Made by a program: the position numbers and the translations under genes. 64,000 bases of DNA. Source: Streptomyces cadmiisoli (lineage in GTDB: Bacteria > Actinomycetota > Actinomycetes > Streptomycetales > Streptomycetaceae). Shown here piece by piece: positions 15,961 through 24,367 of this stretch (its first letter is position 1; each line of letters starts with the position of its first letter). Below the pieces are notes generated by a model, which was given only the letters and a program-made list of their open reading frames with translations, was not told where the DNA came from and searched no databases. Location of the stretch: the NCBI RefSeq assembly GCF_003261055.1, contig NZ_CP030073.1, forward strand, positions 5,146,001-5,210,000, given 5' to 3'.

Positions 15961-16098
15961 GGGGATGTTTGGGTGAAGGTGTTGGAAATCCGCCCACATC
16001 GGACGGATCTCGACCCCTGTGGTCCCCAGACATCCACAGGGCGCCCCACCGGAGTGGTGCACCGCGCACAGTCTAGCGGTTGCGGCAGCACGCCGAGG

Positions 16099-16115
16099 GG
16101 CGGCCATGGGCCGCC
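16099..16115 (-). terminator. Short hairpin after the permease gene
   Basis: GGCGGCC (16099-16105), ATG loop, GGCCGCC (16109-16115), 14 bp beyond the permease stop. It would end the four-gene export operon. The remaining 15961-16098 stretch holds the tRNA promoter and nothing else I can recognise. Confidence 0.45.
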
Positions 16116-16128
16116 TTGATGAAGGTCT

Positions 16129-17490
16129 TCAGGAGCGCAGCGCGTCCACCGGCTCCATGTGGGCGGCTCGCAGGGACGGGTAGAGGCCGGCCAGGAGGCC
16201 GACGAGGGCTCCGGCGACGGGGGCTCCCAGGGCGAGGCGGACGTCAAGGACCGGGGTCCAGTCCTTGACGGCGGAGACGGCGACCACGACGACCATGCCC
16301 AGGACGGCGCCGACGACGCCGCCGAGCAGTCCGATGGTCGTCGACTCCACCAGGAACTGGCCGGCGACCTGTCGCCGCGAGGCGCCGAGGGCGCGGCGCA
16401 GTCCGATCTCGCCGATCCGCTCCATGACCGTCACCAGCGTCACGTTGGCGATGCCGATGGCCCCGACCACGAGGGAGACCAGCCCGAGCACCAGGAACAG
16501 GCCGTTGACGTCGCCCTGCACTCCCTTGCGGGCCTTGGTCAGGTCGGGCGGGGCCGTGACGGTGAGGGCGTCCTCGGCTCCGGGGGCCAGCGCGATCGGC
16601 GCCTGGCGGGCGACCTGCTGCGCCGCGCCGAGCGCGGTGTTGATCAGTACCCGGGTCACCGCTCCGAGGCCCAGTTGGTCCGTGGCCGTCGTCGGCGGCA
16701 GGATCACGGCGGTGGAGATCTGCTGTTCCCGTTCGGCTCCGCCGAGAATCCCGATCACCGTGTAGGACTGGCCCCTCAGGAAGACCGCGGGGGAGTTCTG
16801 TACGGAGTTGATGCCGAGGAGGCGGGCGGCCTGGTCGCCGAGTACCGCCACGCGTTCGTGCCGGGTGATGTCCCCCTCGTCGAAGAAGCGCCCGGCGGTC
16901 ATCCGGCCGCGTACCGCGGCGGGCAGCGTGGGGGACGCGGCGAGGACCGCCATGGTCCGGCCGGTGACGTCCCCGGGAGCGACCACGTCGTTCGCGCGCA
17001 CCTGGACGCTCGCGGTCTGCTGGGAGTCGGCGATCGCGGCCGCCGAGTCGACCCCGGCCAGCCGCCGTACCGCGTCGACGCCCGACCAGTCCACGAGCGG
17101 GACAGGGTCGGCCGACCGGGGCGGCGGGGGTACCACCACGGTGACCGAGGTGGCGGTGAGGGCGTCGAAGCGGCCGACGATCTGGTTGCCCGCCGTGGCC
17201 GAGACGCCGATGGTGATCACCAGGGTGGTGATGCCCAGAACCGTGCCGAGGGTGGTCAGGGCGGAGCGCACCGGACGGGCGAGCACCCCTGCCAGCGCCT
17301 CGGTCCAGAGATCCCTGACGTCCATCCAGGGGCGATCCGTGCCCCTGGTGCCGCCACGGCGCCGTACCCGCCCCCGGCGAGCGGCGTGGTGCCGTCCGCC
17401 GCCGGGGTTCCGGTGGGCGACCGGCGGGTCCGTCGGGTCTGCCGGAGCCGTCCCGGCCACCGGCTTCGGGGCGTGTGTGCGGGTCCTCAT
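16129..17490 (-). CDS. ABC transporter permease, MacB/FtsX type
   Basis: 453 aa. An Arg/Pro-rich cytoplasmic N-terminus, then helix 1 (LTTLGTVLGITTLVITIGVSA, near residue 85), a large extracytoplasmic MacB-like periplasmic domain (about 110-320), and three C-terminal helices of the FtsX core (LFLVLGLVSLVVGAIGIANVTLVTVMERIGEIGLRRALGAS; GLLGGVVGAVLGMVVVVAV; GALVGLLAGLYPSLRAA). The ERIGEIGLRRALGAS loop is the family coupling helix. Its ATG overlaps the ATPase stop by 4 bp. Such permeases pair with an HlyD-like protein to move substrates across the envelope or transmit mechanical force; the substrate is unknown. Confidence 0.93.
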   Translation of the reverse strand: MRTRTHAPKPVAGTAPADPTDPPVAHRNPGGGRHHAARRGRVRRRGGTRGTDRPWMDVRDLWTEALAGVLARPVRSALTTLGTVLGITTLVITIGVSATAGNQIVGRFDALTATSVTVVVPPPPRSADPVPLVDWSGVDAVRRLAGVDSAAAIADSQQTASVQVRANDVVAPGDVTGRTMAVLAASPTLPAAVRGRMTAGRFFDEGDITRHERVAVLGDQAARLLGINSVQNSPAVFLRGQSYTVIGILGGAEREQQISTAVILPPTTATDQLGLGAVTRVLINTALGAAQQVARQAPIALAPGAEDALTVTAPPDLTKARKGVQGDVNGLFLVLGLVSLVVGAIGIANVTLVTVMERIGEIGLRRALGASRRQVAGQFLVESTTIGLLGGVVGAVLGMVVVVAVSAVKDWTPVLDVRLALGAPVAGALVGLLAGLYPSLRAAHMEPVDALRS

Positions 17491-18269
17491 CGGGTCTCCT
17501 CGGTGAGGCGTCCGTCGCTGATCCTCACCCGTCTGTCGGCGCGGACGCTGACCGCCTCCTCGTGGGTGATCACGACCAGGGTCATGCCCTGCCGGCTCAG
17601 CCGGTCGAACAGGTCCAGCACCGACTCGGTGTTCTCGCTGTCGAGGTTGCCGGTGGGCTCGTCGCAGAGCAGCAGCGCGGGCTCGCTCATCAGTGCCCGG
17701 GCGATCGCCGCACGCTGCCGCTCACCACCGGAGAGCCGGTCCGGCCGGAATCCGATCCGGTGCGCCAGGCCCACCCGGTCCAGCGCCTCCTCGGCTCGCG
17801 CGCGGCGGCCGGCGCGACCGCGCCCGGGGCGCGGCCGCCGGTACGCCTCGGCCAGCATGACGTTCTCGTCCACCGTCCGGTACGGCAGCAGATGGAAGGA
17901 CTGGAAGACGAAACCGATCCGGCTGCCGCGCAGCGAGGTGCGCTCCAGGTCGCCGAGCGTGTTGGTCTCCACCCCGTCGAGCCAGTACGAACCCGAGGTG
18001 GGGCTGTCCAGCAGTCCCAGGGTGTTGAGCAGCGTCGACTTGCCGGAACCGGACGGCCCGACGACCGACAGGTGCTCGCCGCGCCGGACGGCCAGGTTCA
18101 CGTCCCGCAGGGCGTGCACCGGCGGTTCGGAGCCGAAGGTCCGGTCGACGGAGACCAGTCGGATGACGGTGTCCGCGCCGGGCACGGCGGACGCCGGTAC
18201 GAAGGAGGCCGGCACGGCGGACGCCGGCTCCGCGGACGTCGCCGCGCCGGACCTCGGCAGGCCGGTCAT
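17487..18269 (-). CDS. ABC transporter ATP-binding protein, MacB/LolD type
   Basis: 260 aa. Walker A GPSGSGKST, Q-loop region VFQSFHLLPYRT, signature LSGGERQRAAIARALM, Walker B ALLLCDEPTGNLDSENTE and switch His in VVITHEEAV. The first 25 residues are a Pro/Ala/Ser tail with repeated ASAVPA-like units, unlike the family core. The ATG overlaps the upstream gene stop by 4 bp, as does its own stop with the permease ATG, indicating a tightly coupled operon. Confidence 0.95.
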   Translation of the reverse strand: MTGLPRSGAATSAEPASAVPASFVPASAVPGADTVIRLVSVDRTFGSEPPVHALRDVNLAVRRGEHLSVVGPSGSGKSTLLNTLGLLDSPTSGSYWLDGVETNTLGDLERTSLRGSRIGFVFQSFHLLPYRTVDENVMLAEAYRRPRPGRGRAGRRARAEEALDRVGLAHRIGFRPDRLSGGERQRAAIARALMSEPALLLCDEPTGNLDSENTESVLDLFDRLSRQGMTLVVITHEEAVSVRADRRVRISDGRLTEETR

Positions 18270-19699
18270 CGGCCCACCACCACCGGATCGCCCGCCTTCA
18301 GGGTGTCCCCGGACGGCGTGACCTCCACCCGCCCCTCGGCTGACAGACCCGCCTCGACGGACACCCGCACCACCGTGGTGCCGCGCCGGACCCGCACCGT
18401 GGCCTGCCCGTCGGCCGATGTGTGGAGCGCGGCGATGGGCACGGTCAGCACGTCACCGTCCGACGCGCCCACCTCGATGGTCACCTTCGCCGACCCGTCG
18501 GCGTTCTCGGTCAGCTTCCCCGACGGGACGGAGATCCGTATCGGTACCGGAGCCGAGGCGTCACCTCCGCTGCCGCCGTCCGGTGCCACCGGTGCGTCCT
18601 TGTCGTCCCCCGCGTCGTTCTTCGGCACGTCGTCGCCGAGTGCCACCAGCCGCCCCTCGACCTCCTCGCCGTCGGGGGTCTCCACCCGCGCCGTCATGCC
18701 CGCGCGGAGCAACGTGGCGTCGCTGCCCGGCACCACGGCCTGCACCACCACCTCGGAGCTGGTCACCGTGCCGACCGGTCCGGACGGGGTGTCACCGGTC
18801 TTCACGGACACCTTGTCCAACCGGGCCGGAAGATCCGGCAGGAAGACGATCTCACCCGCGGGGACCTTGGTGCCGTAGCCGGCCCGGAAGGCGGAGAGCG
18901 CGGCGTCGGCCGTGTCCGACTGCTGCTGCGCCGCCCTGAGCCGCAACCTTTCCGCTTCCCCACCGGCACCGGCACCGGCACCCGCACCAGCACTCGCACC
19001 CGCACCGCCGCCCGATTCCTCGGCGCCGCCGGGGTTCTGTGCCGCGAGGAGGGCCTGACGCGCGGTGGTCACGGCCGCTTCCAGCGTCCCGAGCTGCTGC
19101 CGGTCCGCGAAGGAGGGCTCCTGCGCGCGAAAGCCCTCGCTCCCGTACCAGCGGCTCACCGCCGCGGCGTCCCCCTGCCCGTACGTCCCGTCGGATCCAC
19201 CGGGGTCGAAGCCGAGCCGGCCCAGGGCCCGTTCCAGTTGCTCGACGTCGTCCCCGGACGCGCCGGGACCCAGCGTGCGGTACATCGGAACGGATCCCCG
19301 CAGGACCAGCACCGGTCGCCCGCTCACCTGCATCAGCACGTCGCCCTCCTTCACCCGCGCCCCGGCGACCGGCGCCTTGGTGACCCGCTGGACGGCGGCA
19401 TCGCCGGCCCCGGAATCCCCGGAGCCGGAATCCGGCGGGCCGACGGGCCCGGCCAGGGTGACCCTCCGCGGTGAGGCGTACTCCACCGAGCCCTGGGTGA
19501 TCACACTCGCGGTCAGGGGCCGCCGCTCGACCGCGACGGTGACCGGTTGGGCCTGCGGCGGCCGGTGCGCGGCAGCCGCGTCCGCCGGGGACTGCATCTG
19601 CGATCCGGCGAACCAGCCGCCCGATCCCACCAGCGCCACCCCGGCGACGACGATCCCCAACTGCCGGGGCCGGCTGCTCATTCGGTCGCGGCGCCTCAT
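18266..19699 (-). CDS. HlyD-like efflux adaptor with peptidoglycan-binding domain
   Basis: 477 aa. N-terminal membrane anchor (RQLGIVVAGVALVGSGGWFAGS), a half lipoyl/barrel segment, an embedded PG_binding_1 domain (about residues 150-195: LGPGASGDDVEQLERALGRLGFDPGGSDGTYG), a coiled region with a (GA)n low-complexity stretch (encoded at about 18958-19011), and C-terminal barrel segments (VVVQAVVPGSDATLLRAGMTARVETPDG). This combination is typical of actinobacterial MacA-like adaptors. The ATG at 19699 overlaps the lipoprotein stop (ATGA), which decides the start. It would link the permease to the cell wall. Confidence 0.88.
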   Translation of the reverse strand: MRRRDRMSSRPRQLGIVVAGVALVGSGGWFAGSQMQSPADAAAAHRPPQAQPVTVAVERRPLTASVITQGSVEYASPRRVTLAGPVGPPDSGSGDSGAGDAAVQRVTKAPVAGARVKEGDVLMQVSGRPVLVLRGSVPMYRTLGPGASGDDVEQLERALGRLGFDPGGSDGTYGQGDAAAVSRWYGSEGFRAQEPSFADRQQLGTLEAAVTTARQALLAAQNPGGAEESGGGAGASAGAGAGAGAGGEAERLRLRAAQQQSDTADAALSAFRAGYGTKVPAGEIVFLPDLPARLDKVSVKTGDTPSGPVGTVTSSEVVVQAVVPGSDATLLRAGMTARVETPDGEEVEGRLVALGDDVPKNDAGDDKDAPVAPDGGSGGDASAPVPIRISVPSGKLTENADGSAKVTIEVGASDGDVLTVPIAALHTSADGQATVRVRRGTTVVRVSVEAGLSAEGRVEVTPSGDTLKAGDPVVVGR

Positions 19700-20652
19700 C
19701 CGGCACCGCCGCCACCGCTGGTCGGGGCCTTGAAGAACTTCGGGAAGTAGGCGGCCCGGAACTCCCGGCCGCACTCCAGGTCCTGAGTCGCCAGTCGGAC
19801 GTCCCGGGTGAGCAGCGGCAGAGCCTCGTCCTTGCCGATGGTTTCCGCGGGGGTCCCATCGGCGTTCAGATCACCGGAGTCGGCGCCGAGCGGAGCGGCC
19901 CTGAGCGCCTGGAGCTTGACCATCTCGTGGATGTCGGTCGGCTGCGTGGTCGTGACGGGGATGCCGTGCCCCCTCAGGCACGAGGCGTACGACTGTGCCA
20001 GGGCGACCAGCTTCGGGTCACCGTTGAGCGCCTGCCCGTTCGCCTTGTCCCGCGCCGTGGTCCGGGCGCCGATCTCCCGGGTCGACGCGGAGCCGTAGAC
20101 CTCCTCGGTGGCCGACCGGTGGCAGCCGGCCGGCAGCACACCGGTGGCCTTCGCCTCCCGGCCCGGGACTCCCATCGCCTTGTCGTAGGCGGCCTTCTGC
20201 GCGGCGCTGAGGGAGGCGACGTACTCCCCGTTGGCCGTGTCCGCCACGTCGTCCAGGGACACCGCGCCGCCCCGTGCCTGGGGATCGTCGGGGTAGACGA
20301 TGTCGGCGTAGATGCCGAAGCCGTACTTCTGCCGGTACTTCCGGGTCAGCTCGTAGTCCGCCCCGCCCGTGGTCCAGGAGTCCGCGGGATCCACCGGGAC
20401 CACGGGGGTGTAGAGGAACCCCTGCTTCTTCATGCAGGACGCCAACGCGTTCTGGATGAGGTAGTCCTCCTTGATGTCCGCACTGGCGTCCGCGGGAACG
20501 TCGAGCTGCCCGGACGACCCGGCGGCGGTCTTTCCGCCGCCGGCCGAGGCCGTCCCTCCGTCCGCCGAGTCGGATGCCGTGCCGCAGGCCGCCAGCAGCG
20601 GCAGCAGACTCACCGCGACGGCAAGGTTCCGAACAGCGCGGGATCCAGACAT
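19696..20652 (-). CDS. Lipoprotein, first gene of the export operon
   Basis: 318 aa. Signal peptide MSGSRAVRNLAVAVSLLPLLAAC with a lipobox; Cys23 is the lipidation site. The mature protein starts with a Ser/Gly/Ala-rich linker. Two CxxxxG-type segments (ALASCMKKQGF; SYASCLRGHG) suggest a repeated small domain found in actinobacterial lipoproteins next to MacB-like transporters. GGAAGAG precedes the ATG. It probably serves as a substrate receptor or sensor at the outer face (inference). An AfsQ1-type box lies 200 bp upstream. Confidence 0.85.
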   Translation of the reverse strand: MSGSRAVRNLAVAVSLLPLLAACGTASDSADGGTASAGGGKTAAGSSGQLDVPADASADIKEDYLIQNALASCMKKQGFLYTPVVPVDPADSWTTGGADYELTRKYRQKYGFGIYADIVYPDDPQARGGAVSLDDVADTANGEYVASLSAAQKAAYDKAMGVPGREAKATGVLPAGCHRSATEEVYGSASTREIGARTTARDKANGQALNGDPKLVALAQSYASCLRGHGIPVTTTQPTDIHEMVKLQALRAAPLGADSGDLNADGTPAETIGKDEALPLLTRDVRLATQDLECGREFRAAYFPKFFKAPTSGGGGAG

Positions 20653-20850
20653 GCTCTTCCATTCGATCGAGGGAGTGGGTGGTGCGTCCGGGCCGGGCGA
20701 AGTCGCGCGGCTCGGTGGGCTCGGCCCGCGGCGACGGCGTCCGCGCACCGGGAACACGGCACCGTGAGCGTCCGACGGCCTTCACGACCACGGGGTGCCG
20801 GTGTCGAAGGCGAGAGTGGCGTCGGCAGGTGATGGCCACTGGCCCGGATG

Positions 20851-20866
20851 ATGACCGAGCTGTAAC
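20851..20866. promoter_or_regulatory. AfsQ1-type box upstream of the export operon
   Basis: ATGAC-N6-GTAAC, one mismatch to the AfsQ1 consensus GTnAC-N6-GTnAC. It lies about 200 bp upstream of the lipoprotein ATG. A closely similar box, at 21993-22008, precedes the response-regulator gene. Confidence 0.45.
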
Positions 20867-20894
20867 AGGCGGCCCCGGTCCCGGTGCGAACCGC

Positions 20895-20911
20895 CGGGCG
20901 GTCGCCGCCCG
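20895..20911 (-). terminator. Hairpin after the DUF3152 gene
   Basis: CGGGCGG (20895-20901), 3-nt loop, CCGCCCG (20905-20911), flanked by GAAC and GTTC that extend the pairing imperfectly. It lies 56 bp beyond the DUF3152 stop and upstream of the AfsQ1-type box, insulating the export operon promoter. Confidence 0.5.
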
Positions 20912-20966
20912 TTCGCGCCGGCTCGCGCGACGGCCGGGAGGCTTGTGAGGGCCCGTCGCCGCCGGT

Positions 20967-21869
20967 TCACGGCGCGGGCGGCCCGATGACGAGGCGACCG
21001 TTCTCGTCGTAGGGCCAGGCGTTGGCGACGCAGCCGTGCAGGCCCTTGATCTGCTGCATCATGACGGGGGCCCGCTCTCCGGGGCCCGCGCAGGTCTTGT
21101 GCGTGTGGCCCAGGAAGTGCCCCATCTCATGGTTGATGATCAGCGCCCGGTACTCATGGATCGGACCGTCGAAGGTGGGCGAGCCCTCGACCCAGCGCTT
21201 GAGGTTGACCACCACCCCGCCGGGGACCTCGCAGTTGTACTCGCCCCCGGTGTCCTGCTGGATGCCCGCCCAGCACAGGGCGTCCGCCGTCCCCGGTGTC
21301 GCGATCGTCACCGTGAGGTCATGGGGCTGTCCCGCGCTCACCAACTGGAAGGCGTTCTCCGGGTCGTGGGTCCAGCCGCGCGGGGAGGCGAGGATGTCGG
21401 CGATCTCGTTCGCCGCCCGGGTCGGCGAGATGTCCAGGCCCGTCTCGACCTTCACCACGTACCGGAGTGGACGCGGGCCCTCGCCGACCTTCGCGCCGCC
21501 GGCCTGCGCGGTGACGAACGTGCCGGCGCCCGTCGCGGGGACGTCGATCTCGGTGGGTGTCGGGGTCGGGGTCGGGGTCGGGGTGGGCGTCGGCGTCGGG
21601 GTGGGTGTGCGCGTCGGAGTGGGCGTCGGGGTGACGGGTGCCGCGCTCCGCCGGTGCGGCGCGCCGCTCGACGCGTCGCTCCGGCCGCCGTCCAGGAAGA
21701 ACGCGGCGGAGCCGAGCAGGCCCCCGGCCACCAGCGTGCCGACCAGATACCGCCCACCCCGGCGGCGCGGACGGCGACGGCGGCGCGAGGGCCGGTGACG
21801 GCCACCGCGGTGGGAGGCCCCCGAGCTGCCGGTGGTCGATGCGTTTTCCCGGTGTCGTGCCGAATGCAT
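20967..21869 (-). CDS. DUF3152 protein with zinc-metalloprotease-like motif, membrane anchored
   Basis: 300 aa. An Arg-rich cytoplasmic tail, one membrane helix (YLVGTLVAGGLLGSAAFFL, about residues 41-59), a Thr-Pro repeat spacer (about 80-106), then the DUF3152 domain (about 115-295) with INHEMGHFLGHTHKTC, an HExxHxxGxxH zincin-like motif, and a downstream MMQQ turn. The domain faces outward. It lies divergently from the AfsQ1-like regulator. It may be a protease or a binding protein; activity is untested for the family as far as I know. Confidence 0.87.
   Translation of the reverse strand: MHSARHRENASTTGSSGASHRGGRHRPSRRRRRPRRRGGRYLVGTLVAGGLLGSAAFFLDGGRSDASSGAPHRRSAAPVTPTPTPTRTPTPTPTPTPTPTPTPTPTEIDVPATGAGTFVTAQAGGAKVGEGPRPLRYVVKVETGLDISPTRAANEIADILASPRGWTHDPENAFQLVSAGQPHDLTVTIATPGTADALCWAGIQQDTGGEYNCEVPGGVVVNLKRWVEGSPTFDGPIHEYRALIINHEMGHFLGHTHKTCAGPGERAPVMMQQIKGLHGCVANAWPYDENGRLVIGPPAP
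21551..21632. repeat. (GGGGTC)n-like hexanucleotide repeat coding a Thr-Pro spacer
   Basis: About thirteen imperfect hexamers GGNGTC, reading on the minus strand as Thr-Pro codons. It forms the spacer between membrane helix and zincin-like domain. Length variation by slippage is likely. Confidence 0.85.
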
Positions 21870-21884
21870 GGCAACTCAAGCTGG

Positions 21885-21897
21885 TCATCTCAGATGA
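21885..21897. promoter_or_regulatory. Perfect 13-bp palindrome upstream of DUF3152
   Basis: TCATCT-C-AGATGA, centred 21 bp upstream of the DUF3152 ATG at 21869, in the divergent promoter region. It could be an operator or an mRNA 5' hairpin. No regulator is assigned. Confidence 0.35.
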
Positions 21898-21992
21898 TCG
21901 CCATGAGTTCGAACCATCACGAACCGATAACGGGCGATCGCCCGCCGGATCCGGCCGCTCCGGCCCGCTCGCACGCCCGGCGGCGCACCGAT

Positions 21993-22008
21993 GTGACCCT
22001 TGTGTAAC
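21993..22008. promoter_or_regulatory. AfsQ1-type box upstream of the response-regulator gene
   Basis: GTGAC-CCTTGT-GTAAC, an exact match to the AfsQ1 consensus GTnAC-N6-GTnAC, 62 bp upstream of the GTG start at 22071. The regulator encoded here resembles AfsQ1, so autoregulation is likely. Confidence 0.55.
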
Positions 22009-22070
22009 AGCCCCCGAGCAGGGCTCTTTCGCCGGTCGGCGGCCGAGTGCGATCTGCTTACACTGTCGCA

Positions 22071-22760
22071 GTGCCACGAGTCCTTATTGTCGAAGACGAC
22101 CCGGATGTCCGTAAGGCCGTCCAGTTGGGGCTGCGCCATCAGGGGCATGACGTCTTCGCCGCCGGAACGGGTGAAGAGGGGTTGGAGCAGCTCCACCCCT
22201 TCCACCCGGACGTCGTCGTCCTCGACCTGATGCTGCCCGGTATGTCCGGCCTCGACGTGTGCCGGCGGATCAGGGTCCGCGACCAGGTGCCGATCATCAT
22301 GGTGACCGCCAAGGGCGACGACATCGACGTGGTCGTCGGGCTGGAGGCCGGCGCGGACGACTACGTCGTCAAGCCCGTCCAGGCCCGGGTGCTCGACGCG
22401 CGAATACGGGCCGTGCTGCGCAGGCAGGACGCGTCGGTCTCCGACGCCGTCCGGCCGAGGGCGGAGGCGCACGGCGAGCTGGTCATCGACCGGGCCGGGC
22501 TCGTGGTGACCCACCGCGGTGAACCCGTCGCGCTCGCCCCCTCCGAGCTCCGGCTGCTGCTGACCCTGTCGGCCTCGCCCGGGCAGGTGTTCAGCCGCCA
22601 GCAGTTGCTGGAAGCGGTCTGGGAGCACAGCTACTACGGCGACATACGGCTCGTGGACGCCTGTGTGAAGCGACTGCGCGGCAAGCTCGGTGAGCTGGGC
22701 GGGGATCCCCGGTACATCCAGACCGTACGCGGCTTCGGCTACCGCTTCGGTTCCCCATGA
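22071..22760 (+). CDS. OmpR-family response regulator, AfsQ1-like
   Basis: 229 aa. Receiver domain VPRVLIVEDDPDVRKAVQLGL, phospho-Asp in VVVLDLMLPGMSG, Lys in YVVKPVQARVLDARIRAVLRR, then an OmpR winged helix (SELRLLLTLSASPGQVFSRQQLLEAVW through VRGFGYRFG). The VKPVQARVLDARIRAVLRR segment closely resembles AfsQ1/CseB proteins as I remember them. The start is GTG 22071; the -10-like TACACT at 22059-22064 places the transcript start at or next to it, so the mRNA may be leaderless. The stop overlaps the kinase ATG (ATGA). Confidence 0.92.
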   Translation: MPRVLIVEDDPDVRKAVQLGLRHQGHDVFAAGTGEEGLEQLHPFHPDVVVLDLMLPGMSGLDVCRRIRVRDQVPIIMVTAKGDDIDVVVGLEAGADDYVVKPVQARVLDARIRAVLRRQDASVSDAVRPRAEAHGELVIDRAGLVVTHRGEPVALAPSELRLLLTLSASPGQVFSRQQLLEAVWEHSYYGDIRLVDACVKRLRGKLGELGGDPRYIQTVRGFGYRFGSP

Positions 22761-24367
22761 GGGGCCGGAGATCCGTACGGCCGCGCACGAGTCCGCGTGA
22801 GCGCGAGACCGTCACGGTCGAGCAGGGCCCCGGGCCGGAGAAATTCTTCCGGAGGGTCCTGGAGAAGCTCCCGCTTCCGGTGCGGGGCCTGCGCTCCCGC
22901 CTGGTGGTGGCCTTCGTCCTGGTGGCCATGGCCAGTGCCCTGAGCGCCGGAGCCGTCGCCTTCCGGGAGGCCCGGAACGGCGTGCTCCAGCAGAGCCAGG
23001 ACTCCGTCATACGACAGTTCCGGGCCAGCGTCGACGCCGTGGCCGCCGACATTTCCCCGGGCCCGGACCCCGCGTACACGCGGAAGGTCCTGCAGACCGG
23101 GGTGCAGCAGGTGCTCAGCGCCAACCAGTCACAGGGATGGCGGGTCCTGGCGACGTACGGGAGCGTCCGTGCCTACGCGCCGCGCGCCGAGTTCGACAAG
23201 CTCAGCCCGGAGCTGCGCCGGTCCGTGGACACGAAACGCGCCGCGGTGTTCCAGCGGGTGAACGCGGGCGGGCGTCCCTACCTCGTCGTCGGAATGCCGG
23301 TCACGTACGGCGGCGTCGGGAGCACCGGGTCCAGCCTCTCGGGGGTGGTGATGTACCTGGTGGTGCCGCAGAACACCGAGCAGGCCTATGTCGAGGCGAT
23401 GGTCAGCGCCATCGAGCGCGCCACCCTGGTGGCACTGGTCCTCGCCGTCGTCCTGGCACTGCTGGCCGCGAGCGGCGTCCTGCGTCCGGTACGGGCGCTG
23501 CGCCGGGCGACACGCCGGATGGCCGAGGGGCATCTCGACGTCCGGCTGGTCGTCGACGGTTCCGACGAACTGGCCGACCTCTCACGGTCCTTCAACCACA
23601 TGGCGGCGGCCCTGGAGCTGTCGGTGGCGGAGCTGCGCCGCCTGGAGGCCCGCGCGCGCCGCTTCGTCGCGGACGTCTCCCATGAACTGCGGACACCGCT
23701 GGCGGCGATGTCGGCCGTCACCGACGTGCTGGACGAGAACGCGCGGCACCTGAACCGGGACACCGGAGAGGCACTGCGGCTCATCAGCGACGGAACCAAT
23801 CGGCTGAGCGTGCTGGTGAACGACCTGATGGAGATCTCCCGCTTCGACGCGGGCGCGGCCGAACTCAGCCTGGACGAGATCGACCTGGCCGAGTTCGTGC
23901 AGTACACCCTCGCCGCTCGGGGGTGGCAGGGCCGGGTGGAGACCCGGCTGCCCGGGCCGGGCGTGCTGCGGACGCGGGTGGACCCGCGCCGGCTCGACGT
24001 GGTGGTGGCCAATCTGGTCGGCAACGCGCTGCGGCACGGGGCGCCGCCGGTACGGCTGACGCTGGGCGTGAGACAGGAGCGGGCGGACGTGGCGTGGGCC
24101 GTCATCGAGGTGACCGACAACGGACCGGGCATCGCCGAGGACGCCATGCCGCACATCTTCGAGCGCTTCTACAAGGCCGGCACCACCCGGACCAGGAGCG
24201 AGAGCAGCGGACTGGGCCTGGCCATCACGGCGGAGAACGTGCAGCTCCACTCAGGACGTATCGGCGCCGCCAACCGTCCCGGCGGCGGAGCGGCGTTCAC
24301 GGTCGAACTGCCCCTGCACCGCGACAGCGCGACCGCCGACCACGACTCCACCGGGGGTGCCCGGTGA
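22757..24367 (+). CDS. Sensor histidine kinase, AfsQ2/MtrB-like
   Basis: 536 aa. A helix at about residues 47-70 (LVVAFVLVAMASALSAGAVAF), an extracytoplasmic sensor region (70-210), a second helix (ATLVALVLAVVLALLAASGVL), HAMP, HisKA with phospho-acceptor His in FVADVSHELRTPLAAMSAV, and HATPase_c (VANLVGNALRHG; VTDNGPGI; SSGLGLAITAENV). It overlaps the regulator upstream by 4 bp and the lipoprotein downstream by 4 bp. The family detects envelope or nutritional stress; the signal here is unknown. Confidence 0.93.
   Translation: MRGRRSVRPRTSPRERETVTVEQGPGPEKFFRRVLEKLPLPVRGLRSRLVVAFVLVAMASALSAGAVAFREARNGVLQQSQDSVIRQFRASVDAVAADISPGPDPAYTRKVLQTGVQQVLSANQSQGWRVLATYGSVRAYAPRAEFDKLSPELRRSVDTKRAAVFQRVNAGGRPYLVVGMPVTYGGVGSTGSSLSGVVMYLVVPQNTEQAYVEAMVSAIERATLVALVLAVVLALLAASGVLRPVRALRRATRRMAEGHLDVRLVVDGSDELADLSRSFNHMAAALELSVAELRRLEARARRFVADVSHELRTPLAAMSAVTDVLDENARHLNRDTGEALRLISDGTNRLSVLVNDLMEISRFDAGAAELSLDEIDLAEFVQYTLAARGWQGRVETRLPGPGVLRTRVDPRRLDVVVANLVGNALRHGAPPVRLTLGVRQERADVAWAVIEVTDNGPGIAEDAMPHIFERFYKAGTTRTRSESSGLGLAITAENVQLHSGRIGAANRPGGGAAFTVELPLHRDSATADHDSTGGAR

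Noticed and set aside
16159..18321. Long open frame on the plus strand through the ABC transporter genes (about 720 codons)
   Set aside because: It is antisense to clearly coding ATPase and permease genes, its translation is Gly/Asp/Arg-rich without any domain, and such frames are expected at this GC content.
21551..21632. GGGGTC repeats as a possible CRISPR-like or regulatory repeat
   Set aside because: The period is 6 bp with no spacers and the repeat codes for a Thr-Pro linker.
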